A DNA stretch of 64,000 nt from NCBI RefSeq assembly GCF_000980885.2, contig NZ_LBDA02000053.1, positions 1 through 64,000 on the forward strand. The letters are read 5' to 3'. Below the pieces are notes generated by a model that saw only the letters and a list, made by a program, of their open reading frames with translations, was not told where the DNA came from and did not search any database. Source of the DNA: Streptomyces malaysiense. Its GTDB lineage: Bacteria > Actinomycetota > Actinomycetes > Streptomycetales > Streptomycetaceae. Both the position numbers and the translations under genes were made by a program. Below are positions 17,919-26,069 of the stretch, one piece after another. The first letter of the stretch is position 1. Every line of letters starts with the position of its first letter.

Positions 17919-18472
17919 ACGTGTCCTTCCGGGTCGAGCGGGAGGCTGCACAGCGGGCACGGCGGCCGCCCCGCGTTGACGACGTCGAGGGCGCGCTTGG
18001 CGAAGGCACGGGCCTGCGCGCCGGTCAGCCGGACCCGCAGCATCGGGGGCCCGTTCTCCTCGTCCTGGAGCAGCCGCTCCTCGGCCTCGGCGAGGTCCTC
18101 CTCGGTGTCGGCGTCCAGCTCCACCAGGGCCTGCGCCTCCACGACCATGCGCTGTTCCTCGGCGTCCCAGGCCAGGGCCATGGTGCCGACCCGGAACTCC
18201 TCCTCGACGGGAGTCTCCAGCGGGGCGGTGTCGGAGACCTCGTTGGGCGCCATGGCCGGGACGGGGGCGCTGCCGCCGCTGCGGCGCACGACCTCGTCAA
18301 GGAGTTCGTCCATGCGCTCGGCGAGCGCGGCGACCTGGGTCTTCTCCAGGACCACGCTGGTCACCCGGGGGCCCGCGACGGCCTGGAGGAAGAACGTACG
18401 GCGTCCGGGCAGTCCGACCGTGCCGGCCACGAAACGGTCCGGCGGATCGTAGAGGAACACCTGACGGGACAC
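17882..18472 (-). CDS. DUF3090 (TIGR03847) family protein
   Basis: A 196-residue conserved actinobacterial protein of unknown function. It begins MSRQVFLYDPPDRFVAGTVG, which is highly conserved in the family, then GRRTFFLQA and a coiled, acidic middle. The C-terminus is a small zinc-ribbon-like motif, CPLCSLPLDPEGHVC (about residues 173-188). The GTG at 18472 follows GGAGACAGG. It lies between the histidine phosphatase gene and the SCO1664-type gene and overlaps the latter. Its constant presence near mshC suggests a shared role, but none is demonstrated. Confidence 0.85.
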   Translation of the reverse strand: MSRQVFLYDPPDRFVAGTVGLPGRRTFFLQAVAGPRVTSVVLEKTQVAALAERMDELLDEVVRRSGGSAPVPAMAPNEVSDTAPLETPVEEEFRVGTMALAWDAEEQRMVVEAQALVELDADTEEDLAEAEERLLQDEENGPPMLRVRLTGAQARAFAKRALDVVNAGRPPCPLCSLPLDPEGHVCPRQNGYRRGA

Positions 18473-18569
18473 GTCCTGTCTCCATTGGGTCGAGAGTTTC
18501 GGCGGTGCGTGTGCGGGCCGCTGCGGATACGCGACGGCGCGGATCGCTTCACCCTACTGCGGGCGACGA

Positions 18570-19256
18570 TCACGGTGCGCCCGCACCGCCCCCGACCGGT
18601 GCGTCGCCGTCGGGGTGCTCCTCGCGCGGGGCCAGCGAGGCGAGATCGCCGGTGTCGCCGAGGCGGACGAGGAAGGGGCGCAGCCGGGTGTAGCGGATCG
18701 CGGTGACGGAGCAGGGCTCCACGGAGATCCGCTGGAAGAGGTCGAGGTGGAGGCCGAGGGCCTCGGCGACCAGGGACTTGATGATGTCGCCGTGGGAGCA
18801 CATCAGGTAGGTGGCGTCGGCGCCGTGGTCGCGTTCGACGCGCGCGTTCCAGTCGCGTACGGCCTCGGCGGCGCGGGTCTGCATGGCGCGCATGGACTCC
18901 CCGCCGGGGAACGCGGCGGCGGAGGGGTGGGCCTGGACGACCTCCATCAGCGGCTCGTCCTTGAGTTCGGCGAGCTTGCGGCCGGACCAGTCGCCGTAGT
19001 CGCACTCCCCGATCCGGTCGTCGGTGTGCGGGCTCAGCCCGGGGCGGGCCGCGAGCAGCGGGGCCAGGGTCTCCTGGCAGCGCTGGAGCGGGCTGGTGAC
19101 GATCTCGGCCAGCGGCAGGGCGGCGAGGCGGGCCGGCAGGGCGGCGGCCTGGGCGCAGCCGCGCTCGTCCAGGGAGACCCCCGGCGTCCAGCCGGCGAGC
19201 ACGCCGGACGTGTTGGCGGTGGAACGTCCGTGCCTTACGAGGATCAGCGTGGGCAT
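18570..19256 (-). CDS. MSMEG_4193-type histidine phosphatase family protein
   Basis: A 228-residue member of the histidine phosphatase (phosphoglycerate mutase-like) superfamily. The catalytic RHG is in TLILVRHGRSTANT (His9), the second arginine in VTSPLQRCQET, the acid in IGECDYGDWSG, and the second histidine in YLMCSHGDIIKSL. This matches the actinobacterial subfamily TIGR03848 that accompanies DUF3090 and mshC. Substrate unknown. The C-terminal 20 residues are Gly/Ala/Pro-rich. It is the first gene of the minus-strand run that leads to mshC and is divergent from corA with only 53 bp between starts. Confidence 0.88.
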   Translation of the reverse strand: MPTLILVRHGRSTANTSGVLAGWTPGVSLDERGCAQAAALPARLAALPLAEIVTSPLQRCQETLAPLLAARPGLSPHTDDRIGECDYGDWSGRKLAELKDEPLMEVVQAHPSAAAFPGGESMRAMQTRAAEAVRDWNARVERDHGADATYLMCSHGDIIKSLVAEALGLHLDLFQRISVEPCSVTAIRYTRLRPFLVRLGDTGDLASLAPREEHPDGDAPVGGGAGAP

Positions 19257-19309
19257 GCGGACCAGGGTAGGCGCATCAGGTGGTGCGCCGGTGACCTCGT
19301 GAAGGGAGA

Positions 19310-20320
19310 ATGCGCTCCGTGATCGTCGACTGTGCCATCTACCGGCACGGACAGCGGACCGAGGGCCCGGAGGACCTGTCGGACGCGCTCGCCGCGGCGC
19401 GGGCGGCGGGCGGGTTCGTGTGGATCGGGCTGTACGAGCCGTCCGAGCGGGAGTTCGACCTGGTGACCCGGGAGTTCGGGCTGCACCCGCTGGCCGTGGA
19501 GGACGCGCTCAAGGCGCATCAGCGGCCCAAGCTCGAGGTGTACGAGGACTCGCTGTTCGTGGTGCTGAAACCGGTCGCCTACGAGCCGGCGAGCGACACG
19601 GTCTCGGCGGGCGAGGTGATGGTCTTCGTCGGCGACTGCTTCGTGGTGACGGTGCGGCACGGTGCGGCGTCGCCGCTCGCGGCCGTGCGGCACCGGCTGG
19701 AGGAGGAGCCGGAGATGCTCCACAAGGGGCCCACCGCGGTGCTGTACGCGATCGCCGACGCCATCGTGGACCGGTACCTGGAGGTGGCGACGGAGCTCCA
19801 GACGGATCTGGAGGAGGTGGAGGCGGAGGTGTTCCGGCCCGAGGGGGGCGGCGCGCGCAACACCGCCTCCCGGATCTACGGCTTCAAGCGGCAGGTCCTG
19901 GAGTTCCGCCGGGCGACCGGGCCGCTGGCGACGCCGCTGACCCGGCTGGCGGGGACGGGCTCACTCGGCTCGGGCGGCGGGGTGCCGTTCGTGCACGAGG
20001 ACGCGCGGCCGTTCTTCCGGGACGTGGGCGACCATCTGGCCCGTGTCAACGAGTCGGTGGAGGGCCTGGACCGGCTGGTGTCGGACGTGCTGTCGGCGCA
20101 TCTGGCGCAGACCGGCGTGCGGCAGAACGACGACATGCGGAAGATCTCCGCCTGGGCGGCGATGGCGGCGGTGCCCACCATGATCGCCGGGATCTACGGC
20201 ATGAACTTCGACCACATGCCCGAGCTGCACTGGCTGTGGTCGTACCCGGCGGTGATCCTGGTGATGGCGCTGCTGGAGGTGGTCCTGTACCGGCTGTTCA
20301 AGCGGCGCGAGTGGCTGTGA
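19310..20320 (+). CDS. corA: CorA-family magnesium/cobalt transporter
   Basis: A 336-residue CorA-type divalent-cation channel. The long cytoplasmic funnel domain covers about residues 1-265, with the stalk helix near 205-285. Two C-terminal membrane helices follow, the first ending in the signature GIYGMNF. The periplasmic loop is DHMPELHWLW, and the C-terminus is basic (FKRREWL). An in-frame GTG at 19319 (VIVDC) is an alternative start. The gene is divergent from the histidine phosphatase gene. Residues alone do not separate magnesium from cobalt or nickel preference. Confidence 0.93.
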   Translation: MRSVIVDCAIYRHGQRTEGPEDLSDALAAARAAGGFVWIGLYEPSEREFDLVTREFGLHPLAVEDALKAHQRPKLEVYEDSLFVVLKPVAYEPASDTVSAGEVMVFVGDCFVVTVRHGAASPLAAVRHRLEEEPEMLHKGPTAVLYAIADAIVDRYLEVATELQTDLEEVEAEVFRPEGGGARNTASRIYGFKRQVLEFRRATGPLATPLTRLAGTGSLGSGGGVPFVHEDARPFFRDVGDHLARVNESVEGLDRLVSDVLSAHLAQTGVRQNDDMRKISAWAAMAAVPTMIAGIYGMNFDHMPELHWLWSYPAVILVMALLEVVLYRLFKRREWL

Positions 20321-20384
20321 GCCGCCCCGGAAGAAGGGGCCGGGGAGTCGTAACCGCTCGTCGCCGGGCGCGTTGTTCCCGGTG

Positions 20385-20427
20385 ACGGCCGTGGCGGGGA
20401 AGACCCCCGAGCCCCCACCACGGCCGT
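20385..20427. terminator. Bidirectional terminator between corA and LLM oxidoreductase
   Basis: Arms ACGGCCGTGGCGGGG (20385-20399) and CCCCCACCACGGCCGT (20412-20427) are complementary with one bulge or mismatch; 12-base loop. Convergent genes end on either side. Confidence 0.8.
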
Positions 20428-20442
20428 GGAAGACCTCCCGGC

Positions 20443-21498
20443 TCAGGCGAGCCCGGCGCGCTCCAGGGCCTCGGTGCCGGCGCGCAGGGAGGCGAGCCGC
20501 TCCTGGAGGGTGAACCCGGCGGGCGCGAGGCTGAGGGTGGTGACACCGGCCTCGGCGTAGGCCTTCATCCGGTCGGCGATGCGGTCGACGGAGCCCAGCA
20601 GCGTGGTCTTGTCGATGAGGTCCTGCGGGATCGCGGCGGCCGCGCCCTGCTTGTCCCCGGACAGGTACTTCTCCTGGATCTCGGCGGCCTCCCGCTCGTA
20701 TCCCATGCGCTGCGCGAGCTTGTTGTAGAAGTTCTGCTTGGCGCTGCCCATGCCGCCGACGTACAGCGCGGTGTAGGGGCGGAAGGTGTCGGCGAGCGCG
20801 GCCACGTCCTTGTCGTCGCCGACGGCCAGCGGCAGGGTCGGGCACACGTCGAACCCGTCGAGGGTCCTGCCCGCCTTCTCCCGGCCCGCGCGCAGATGCG
20901 TGAGGGTGGTCTCCTCCAGGTGCTCGGCCGCGGGGAAGATCAGCAGGGCGCCGTCGGCGATCTCGCCGGTCTGCTCCAGGTTCTTCGGGCCGATCGCCGC
21001 GATGTACAGCGGGATGTGCTCGCGCTGCGGGTGCACGGTCAGCTTGAGCGGCTTGCCCGGACCACCCGGCAGCGGCAGCGTCCAGTGCTCGCCCTCGTAC
21101 GACAGCCGCTGACGGGTCATGGCCTTGCGGACGATCTCCACGTACTCGCGGGTGCGGGCCAGCGGCTTGTCGAACCTGACGCCGTACCAGCCCTCGGAGA
21201 CCTGGGGTCCGGAGACGCCGAGGCCGAGCCGGAAGCGGCCACCGGAGAGGGCGTCCAGGGTGGCCGCCGTCATCGCGGTCATCGCGGGCTGGCGGGCCGG
21301 GATCTGGAAGATGGCGGAGCCGACGTCGATGCGCTCGGTCTGGGCGGCGACCCAGCTGAGCACGGTGGCCGCGTCGGAGCCGTACGCCTCGGCGGCCCAG
21401 CACACGGCGTAACCCAGCCGGTCGGCCTCCTGGGCCACGGCCAGATTGTCCCCGTCCATTCCCGCACCCCAGTAGCCGAGGTTGAGTCCGAGTTGCAT
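20443..21498 (-). CDS. LLM class F420-dependent oxidoreductase
   Basis: A 351-residue luciferase-like monooxygenase/F420-dependent reductase (bacterial-luciferase TIM barrel). Typical elements: LGLNLGYWG at the N-terminus, LGYAVCWAAEAYGSDA, IDVGSAIFQIPARQP, ALSGGRFRLGLGVSGPQV (flavin phosphate region), and IPLYIAAIGPKNLEQTGEIADG. Actinobacterial members of this subgroup usually use coenzyme F420; substrate unknown. The start codon lies just after a TTAC-type palindrome (21511-21524) that probably controls it. It is divergent from the aldo/keto reductase gene. Confidence 0.9.
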   Translation of the reverse strand: MQLGLNLGYWGAGMDGDNLAVAQEADRLGYAVCWAAEAYGSDAATVLSWVAAQTERIDVGSAIFQIPARQPAMTAMTAATLDALSGGRFRLGLGVSGPQVSEGWYGVRFDKPLARTREYVEIVRKAMTRQRLSYEGEHWTLPLPGGPGKPLKLTVHPQREHIPLYIAAIGPKNLEQTGEIADGALLIFPAAEHLEETTLTHLRAGREKAGRTLDGFDVCPTLPLAVGDDKDVAALADTFRPYTALYVGGMGSAKQNFYNKLAQRMGYEREAAEIQEKYLSGDKQGAAAAIPQDLIDKTTLLGSVDRIADRMKAYAEAGVTTLSLAPAGFTLQERLASLRAGTEALERAGLA

Positions 21499-21510
21499 GG
21501 CCGAATCCCC

Positions 21511-21524
21511 TTACCCATGAGTAA
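21511..21524 (-). promoter_or_regulatory. Palindrome TTACCCATGAGTAA before the LLM oxidoreductase gene
   Basis: Half-sites TTACCCA and TGAGTAA match at six of seven positions. It lies 13-26 bp upstream of the LLM start codon, overlapping the probable transcription start or ribosome binding region. Candidate repressor site; regulator unknown. Confidence 0.45.
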
Positions 21525-21637
21525 CGTGCCTGTGGCGCAGACCTTAGCGCGGGGGCGCCGACGGCGCTCCGTGCGGGCCCGTACGAGTTGTCCACAGGCA
21601 ACCCGCCGCACTGGTTCCGGCCAGTAATCTCGCGGTC

Positions 21638-22621
21638 ATGGAGCAGAGGCATCTCGGCCGTACCGGCCTGCGCGTGTCCCGGATCGGACTCGGCACCCTC
21701 ACCTGGGGCCGGGACACCGAGGAGCATGACGCCGCGGACATGCTCAAGGCGTTCTGGGAGGCCGGCGGCACCCTCGTCGACACCGCGGACGTGTACGGCG
21801 GCGGGGAAGCGGAGTATCTGCTCGGGCGGCTGACGGAACGGCTCGTACCGCGCCGTGACCTGGTCATCTCCACCAAGGCGGGCAGCGTCCCGGACCCCGG
21901 GCGCCGCTTCGACGGCTCCCGCGGCCATCTGCTCGCCGCGCTGGACGCCTCGCTGGTCCGCCTGGGCACGGACCATGTGGACCTGTGGCACATCCACGCC
22001 TACGACCCCGGGACCCCGCTGGAGGAGACGCTCCAGGCCCTCGACATAGCGGTGGCCAGCGGCCGGGCCCGGTACGCGGGCGTGTCCAACTTCTGCGGCT
22101 GGCAGCTCGCCAAGGCGGCCACCTGGCAGCTCGCGGCGCCGGGCACCCGCACCCGGCTGGCCAGTACGCAGATGGAGTACTCGCTGCTCCAGCGGGGCGT
22201 GGAGCGCGAGGTGCTGCCCGCCGCGCTGGACCTGGGCGTGGGCCTGCTGCCCTCCTCCCCGCTCGGCCGGGGCGTGCTGACCGGAAAGTACCGGCACACC
22301 ACGCCCACGCACTCGCGCGGCGCCTCCGAGCACCTGGCGCCGTTCGTGGAGCCTTATCTGGACGACACCGCGACGCGCATCGTCGACGCGGTGACGACGG
22401 CCGCCGACGGGCTCGCGGTCACCCCGCTCCAGGTGGCGCTCGCCTGGGTCCGCGACCGCCCCGGAGTCACCGCCCCGATCGTCGGCGCGCGCACCGCGCA
22501 GCAGCTCACGGCCGCTCTGTCAGTGGAGACGCTTAGTCTTCCTGACGAGATCTGCCGGGCGCTGGACGATGTGTCGGCGCCCCTGCACCGCTATCCCGAT
22601 CACGACTGGAGCACGCTGTGA
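21638..22621 (+). CDS. Aldo/keto reductase
   Basis: A 327-residue NADP(H)-dependent aldo/keto reductase (TIM barrel). The catalytic tetrad is visible: Asp in LVDTADVYGGGEAEYLLG with Tyr, Lys in LVISTKAG, and His in VDLWHIHAYDP. Cofactor-binding residues fall in LLPSSPLGRGVLTGKY and the C-terminal APIVGARTAQQL. The substrate is not predictable. Its stop TGA overlaps the GTG of the next gene (GTGA), implying translational coupling to the RecD2-like protein. Confidence 0.92.
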   Translation: MEQRHLGRTGLRVSRIGLGTLTWGRDTEEHDAADMLKAFWEAGGTLVDTADVYGGGEAEYLLGRLTERLVPRRDLVISTKAGSVPDPGRRFDGSRGHLLAALDASLVRLGTDHVDLWHIHAYDPGTPLEETLQALDIAVASGRARYAGVSNFCGWQLAKAATWQLAAPGTRTRLASTQMEYSLLQRGVEREVLPAALDLGVGLLPSSPLGRGVLTGKYRHTTPTHSRGASEHLAPFVEPYLDDTATRIVDAVTTAADGLAVTPLQVALAWVRDRPGVTAPIVGARTAQQLTAALSVETLSLPDEICRALDDVSAPLHRYPDHDWSTL

Positions 22622-24843
22622 GCACGGAACCGGGGACCACGGAGGAGACGGGTCCGGGGACGCCGGAGACACCCGAGGCGCAGACGGCGCCGCGGACGCC
22701 GGACGAGACGGCCCGGGGTGGCGCCGCGGCGGACGGCGCGGACGGTGACGGTGACGGGGCGCCCGAGGGGACGGACGGCGGTACCGGCAAACCCGAGCTG
22801 TCCGAGGCGCAGGCCGAGCTGGCCGCGCAGCGGGTGGAGCGGGAGCGGATCGAGCGGCGCAGGGCGGAGCGCCGGGAGCCCGTCGAGAGCGGCGCCAAGC
22901 TGAGTGGGAAGGCGGCCGATCTGCTGGCCGCCGTGCGGGCGGTGGAAGGGGGCGGGAAGCCGGCGTCCACGGTGTCCGCCGAGCCCTCGCGGCCCGTACC
23001 CGAGCGGGCCGCGGAGCCGGGCCCCGCGGCCGCCCCGGCACGTCCGGCACCCGCGGCGGAGCCGGTGCGCGAGGAGCGGCCCACGCCCGCCCCCGCTCCG
23101 GCGCCGGCCGGGCCCGCGCCGCGGGCGGTGGACGCCGTACGGCGGGTACTCGCCGAGGGCGGCGCGCCGGAGGCGCTGGCGCGGCAGGCGGCCGGGGCGC
23201 TCGGCGAGGGCGCCGGGGAGGTGCTGCGGGAGGATCCCTGGCAGTTGCTGCGGGTCCCCGGGGTGCGGCCCGAGCAGGCGGACGGTTTCGCGCGGGCGCT
23301 GCTCGGCGCCGGGTGCGGTCCCGGGGACGAGCGGCGGGGCCGGTCGGTGACGGTCTGGCTGCTGGAGCGGGCGGCCCTCGCCGGGCACACCGCCCTGGAG
23401 CTGTCCGCGCTCACCGCGGCCCTGGCCCAGCGGGGCGTGCCGGACCCGGACGAGGCCGTGCGGAGCACCCTGGCCGAGGGCGAGGCGCTGGTGTTCGAGG
23501 ACGCCCTGGAGGACGCGGGCGCCCCGTCCTCCGCGCGCGCGGAGGACGACGAGGAGGCGGAGCGCCCGGTGCGGGTGCTCATCGCCCTGGAGCGGTACGC
23601 CATGGCCGAGGAGAGCCTCGCCGACGGCCTGGCCCGGCTGATCGACTCCCCCTCCCGGGAGGCCGAGGAGACCTGGGCGCCGGTCGTCGCCGCGCTGTCG
23701 GGCGGCGGCGCCGAGCTGGCCCGCGCCGTCGCCGGACACGGTCTGGTCCTGCACACCGGCGGTGAGGCCGCGCGCGCCGAACCGGCGGCCCTGCTCGGCG
23801 CCGCCCGGGACGCCGGCCTGCGGGCGCTCGCCGTGTGCCACACCCCGGACGGCCGCGACCGTCTCGCCGCGCTGCCGCCGGCGCGCGGAGCGGGCGTGGG
23901 CACGGTCGCCGGGCTGCTGGCCGGTGCCGAGGGTCCGGGCCGGGACGGGGACGGAGCGCTGGAGCTGGACCTGCTGATCGTGCTGGACGCGCCCCAACTG
24001 GACGTGGAGAGCGCGGCGATGCTGGTGGAGTCGCTGCCCGACGGGGCTCGGCTGGTGCTCAGCGGGGATCCGGCGCTGCTGTGGTCGGCCGGTCCGGGGC
24101 GGGTCTTCGCCGATCTGCTCGCGGCCGGCGCCTGCCCCAGGGTCGCCTCCCGGCTGCCCGACCCCGGTCCGATCGGCGAGCTGCTCTCCGGGATCGGCGT
24201 CGGCGAGCTGAACCAGGTCGAGGCGCCCGGCAAGGAGGTCGTGATCGTGCCGGTGCGCGAGGCGGGCGAGGCCGTGCACCGCACGGTGCAGCTGGTCGCG
24301 GACTCGGTGCCGCGGGCGTTCGGGGTTCCCGTGGAGGGGACGGTGGTGATCACGCCGGGCCATGGCGGCGCGGCCGGTACCCGGGCCCTCAACTCCGCTC
24401 TGAAGGAGCGCCTCAACCCCGGCCCCGGCCGGTTCGGTGGCTTCGACCCCGGCGACCGTATCGCCTACTCCCCCGCCCCGGGCCGGACCCTGCCGGGCAC
24501 GGTGGTGAAGGCCGACGCCGAGGGGCTGCACCTGTCCTGCGCGGGTGCCCCCGTGGTCGTACCCCGGGAGCGCGTCGAGGCGTGGGTGCGGCACGGATGG
24601 GCGCTGACCGCGCACCAGGCGGTGGGCGGACGCTGGCCCGCGGCGGTCGTGGTGCTGCCCGGCGACGCCGCCCAGGCGCTGAGCCGGCCGTGGGTGTACA
24701 CGGCCTTCGGCCGGGGCGAGCGGCATCTCTCCGTGGTCCAGGGCGCGGAGGGGGCCCTGCCGCGAGCGGTCGCGGAGGTTCCGGCCAGGCCCCGCACGAC
24801 CCGTCTGGCGGCCCTGCTGCGCCCGCAGTCCCCGACGGGCTGA
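22618..24843 (+). CDS. RecD2-like helix-hairpin-helix protein with degenerate helicase motifs
   Basis: A 741-residue protein. Residues 1-175 are Pro/Ala/Glu-rich and disordered. From about 176 the RecD2 order appears: a helix-hairpin-helix-like part (EDPWQLLRVPGVRPEQADGF, about 205-225), a winged region, then the motor core. The Walker A site expected as GGPGTGKT reads HTGGEAARAEP (about 379-389), with no GKT. The Walker B site expected as DEAS reads LIVLDAPQLD (about 453-462). Motif III is preserved in form: LVLSGDPALLWSAGPGRVFADL. The C-terminal motif expected as TVHKSQG reads LTAHQAVGG (about 663-671), and the final YTAFGRGERHLSVVQG mimics motif VI. I infer an inactive helicase fold retained for DNA or protein binding. 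Start GTG overlaps the upstream stop. Confidence 0.82.
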   Translation: MSTEPGTTEETGPGTPETPEAQTAPRTPDETARGGAAADGADGDGDGAPEGTDGGTGKPELSEAQAELAAQRVERERIERRRAERREPVESGAKLSGKAADLLAAVRAVEGGGKPASTVSAEPSRPVPERAAEPGPAAAPARPAPAAEPVREERPTPAPAPAPAGPAPRAVDAVRRVLAEGGAPEALARQAAGALGEGAGEVLREDPWQLLRVPGVRPEQADGFARALLGAGCGPGDERRGRSVTVWLLERAALAGHTALELSALTAALAQRGVPDPDEAVRSTLAEGEALVFEDALEDAGAPSSARAEDDEEAERPVRVLIALERYAMAEESLADGLARLIDSPSREAEETWAPVVAALSGGGAELARAVAGHGLVLHTGGEAARAEPAALLGAARDAGLRALAVCHTPDGRDRLAALPPARGAGVGTVAGLLAGAEGPGRDGDGALELDLLIVLDAPQLDVESAAMLVESLPDGARLVLSGDPALLWSAGPGRVFADLLAAGACPRVASRLPDPGPIGELLSGIGVGELNQVEAPGKEVVIVPVREAGEAVHRTVQLVADSVPRAFGVPVEGTVVITPGHGGAAGTRALNSALKERLNPGPGRFGGFDPGDRIAYSPAPGRTLPGTVVKADAEGLHLSCAGAPVVVPRERVEAWVRHGWALTAHQAVGGRWPAAVVVLPGDAAQALSRPWVYTAFGRGERHLSVVQGAEGALPRAVAEVPARPRTTRLAALLRPQSPTG

Positions 24844-24874
24844 GGCCCGGCGCCGTCGGGGGGGCGGCGGTCGC

Positions 24875-24907
24875 CCGGTACGGCCCCGTGCGGTGGTGCC
24901 GTACCGG
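24875..24907. terminator. Bidirectional terminator after the RecD2-like gene
   Basis: Perfect arms CCGGTACGGC (24875-24884) and GCCGTACCGG (24898-24907) with a 13-base loop between convergent stops. Confidence 0.75.
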
Positions 24908-24937
24908 CGGCGCGCCGTCACGGCACCGCCGCCGAGG

Positions 24938-25723
24938 TCACCTGCCGGCGCCCCGGACACCCGCGCCCGCCGCCCCGTCGGCCTCGCCGTCGTGCTCGCC
25001 GTCGTGCTCGTCGTCGGTCCCGTCCAGGTCCTCGTCGTCCACGAACTCCAGGTCGTCGTCCTCGGCGTCCCGGTCGGTGTCGTCGTGTTCGTCGTCGTGT
25101 TCGTCGTCCTCGTCGTCGAACACCGCGCTGACGTCGAACCGGCACACCACCGCCTGTGGATCGAAGTGCTCGAAGGGGGCCTCCAGCCACTCCCCGGCCT
25201 CCGTCGCCTCGTCGGCCGCGGTGACCCAGAGCGTGGAGTCGCCCTCCTCCAGGCCGAACTCCTTGTGCCGGGAGGCGATCTCGTCCGGTTCGAACTCGCC
25301 GAAGAGCAGGCCCAGCGCCCCGGGGACGGTGGCGGCGGCGTCCTCGTCCAGGCCGGCGAGGTCCTCGAAGTCCTCCGCGGCCTCGACCCGCTCGGCCTGG
25401 GCCAGCAGCCGCTGGGGCTCCGCCACGGTGTAGTCGCGGCGGATCAGCACGCTGATCGCGTGGGGTTCCTCGGGGCCCGCGTAGGGCGGCAACGTCTCGT
25501 CGGCGCCGGGGATCTCGAAGGGAGTGACCTCGTCGTAGCGGTCGTACAGCAGCTCGTCGTACACCTCGGCCGCCGCGGCCAGCTGGTTGAACGCCTCGAA
25601 AACGGCCGGGTCGTCGTCTCCTGACCTGCGTTCGACCGCCGCCAGGTGACGGTCGAGCGCGGTCTTGATCGCCTCGGCGGCGGCGCGTACCTCGGCAGCG
25701 GTGGGCTGCGCAGCATCAGACAT
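24938..25723 (-). CDS. Acidic conserved protein of unknown function
   Basis: A 261-residue protein, MSDAAQPTAAEVRAAAEAIK at the N-terminus. Residues 1-90 are predicted helical (IKTALDRHLAAVERRSG), the middle (about 90-200) is a mixed alpha/beta domain with SVLIRRDYTV and STLWVTAADEATEAGEWLE, and the last 60 residues are almost entirely Asp/Glu/His/Gly. I recognise no characterised domain. The ATG at 25723 is chosen over an upstream in-frame start at 25834 because TAGCGT lies seven bases before it and there is no ribosome binding site, which suggests leaderless translation. It is divergent from the DUF5703 gene, 47 bp apart. Confidence 0.72.
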   Translation of the reverse strand: MSDAAQPTAAEVRAAAEAIKTALDRHLAAVERRSGDDDPAVFEAFNQLAAAAEVYDELLYDRYDEVTPFEIPGADETLPPYAGPEEPHAISVLIRRDYTVAEPQRLLAQAERVEAAEDFEDLAGLDEDAAATVPGALGLLFGEFEPDEIASRHKEFGLEEGDSTLWVTAADEATEAGEWLEAPFEHFDPQAVVCRFDVSAVFDDEDDEHDDEHDDTDRDAEDDDLEFVDDEDLDGTDDEHDGEHDGEADGAAGAGVRGAGR

Positions 25724-25770
25724 AGTGCAGACGCTATCCGTACCGGGCACCAGCCCGCACAATAGATGCG

Positions 25771-25959
25771 ATGCCGGAATACGAATTTGTCGACGTGTAT
25801 GTGCCGCGCGGGGTGTCCCGCAAGGAGACCGCACGTCTGCTGACGGACCATGCCGAGTACGGACACTGGGAGTTGGACCGCCTGAGCCTGCTGCGCGACG
25901 GCAGCCGCAAGGTGCGGCTGCGGCGGCGGATCATCCGCCAGGTGCGGGCCACCTGGTGA
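25771..25959 (+). CDS. DUF5703 family small protein
   Basis: A 62-residue basic protein, MPEYEFVDVYVPRGVSRKET at the start and an Arg-rich C-terminal tail (KVRLRRRIIRQVRATW). It matches what I recall of the actinobacterial DUF5703 family; function unknown. The charge distribution (acidic N-half, very basic C-half) is compatible with nucleic-acid or partner-protein binding, but that is inference. A second ATG at 25765 is out of frame. No clear ribosome binding site; CACAAT (25758-25763) could be the -10 of a leaderless start. Divergent from the acidic protein gene. Confidence 0.8.
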   Translation: MPEYEFVDVYVPRGVSRKETARLLTDHAEYGHWELDRLSLLRDGSRKVRLRRRIIRQVRATW

Positions 25960-25997
25960 GGCGGGGCCGCTGAGGGCGCCGGGGGCGCCCAGAAGGC

Positions 25998-26031
25998 GGA
26001 GCGGGCCCGCCGACAGCGCCGGACCCGCTCC
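25998..26031. terminator. Bidirectional terminator between DUF5703 and chpC
   Basis: Arms GGAGCGGGCCCG (25998-26009) and CGGACCCGCTCC (26020-26031) pair at 11 of 12 positions with a ten-base loop. Confidence 0.7.
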
Positions 26032-26069
26032 TCACGCGCCGCCCGTCGCGGCGTGCTCGTCCGCCGGTC

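Noticed and set aside
25724-25834. Upstream start at 25834 for the acidic protein
   Set aside because: It would overlap the whole divergent DUF5703 start region and its 37 extra residues look non-coding.
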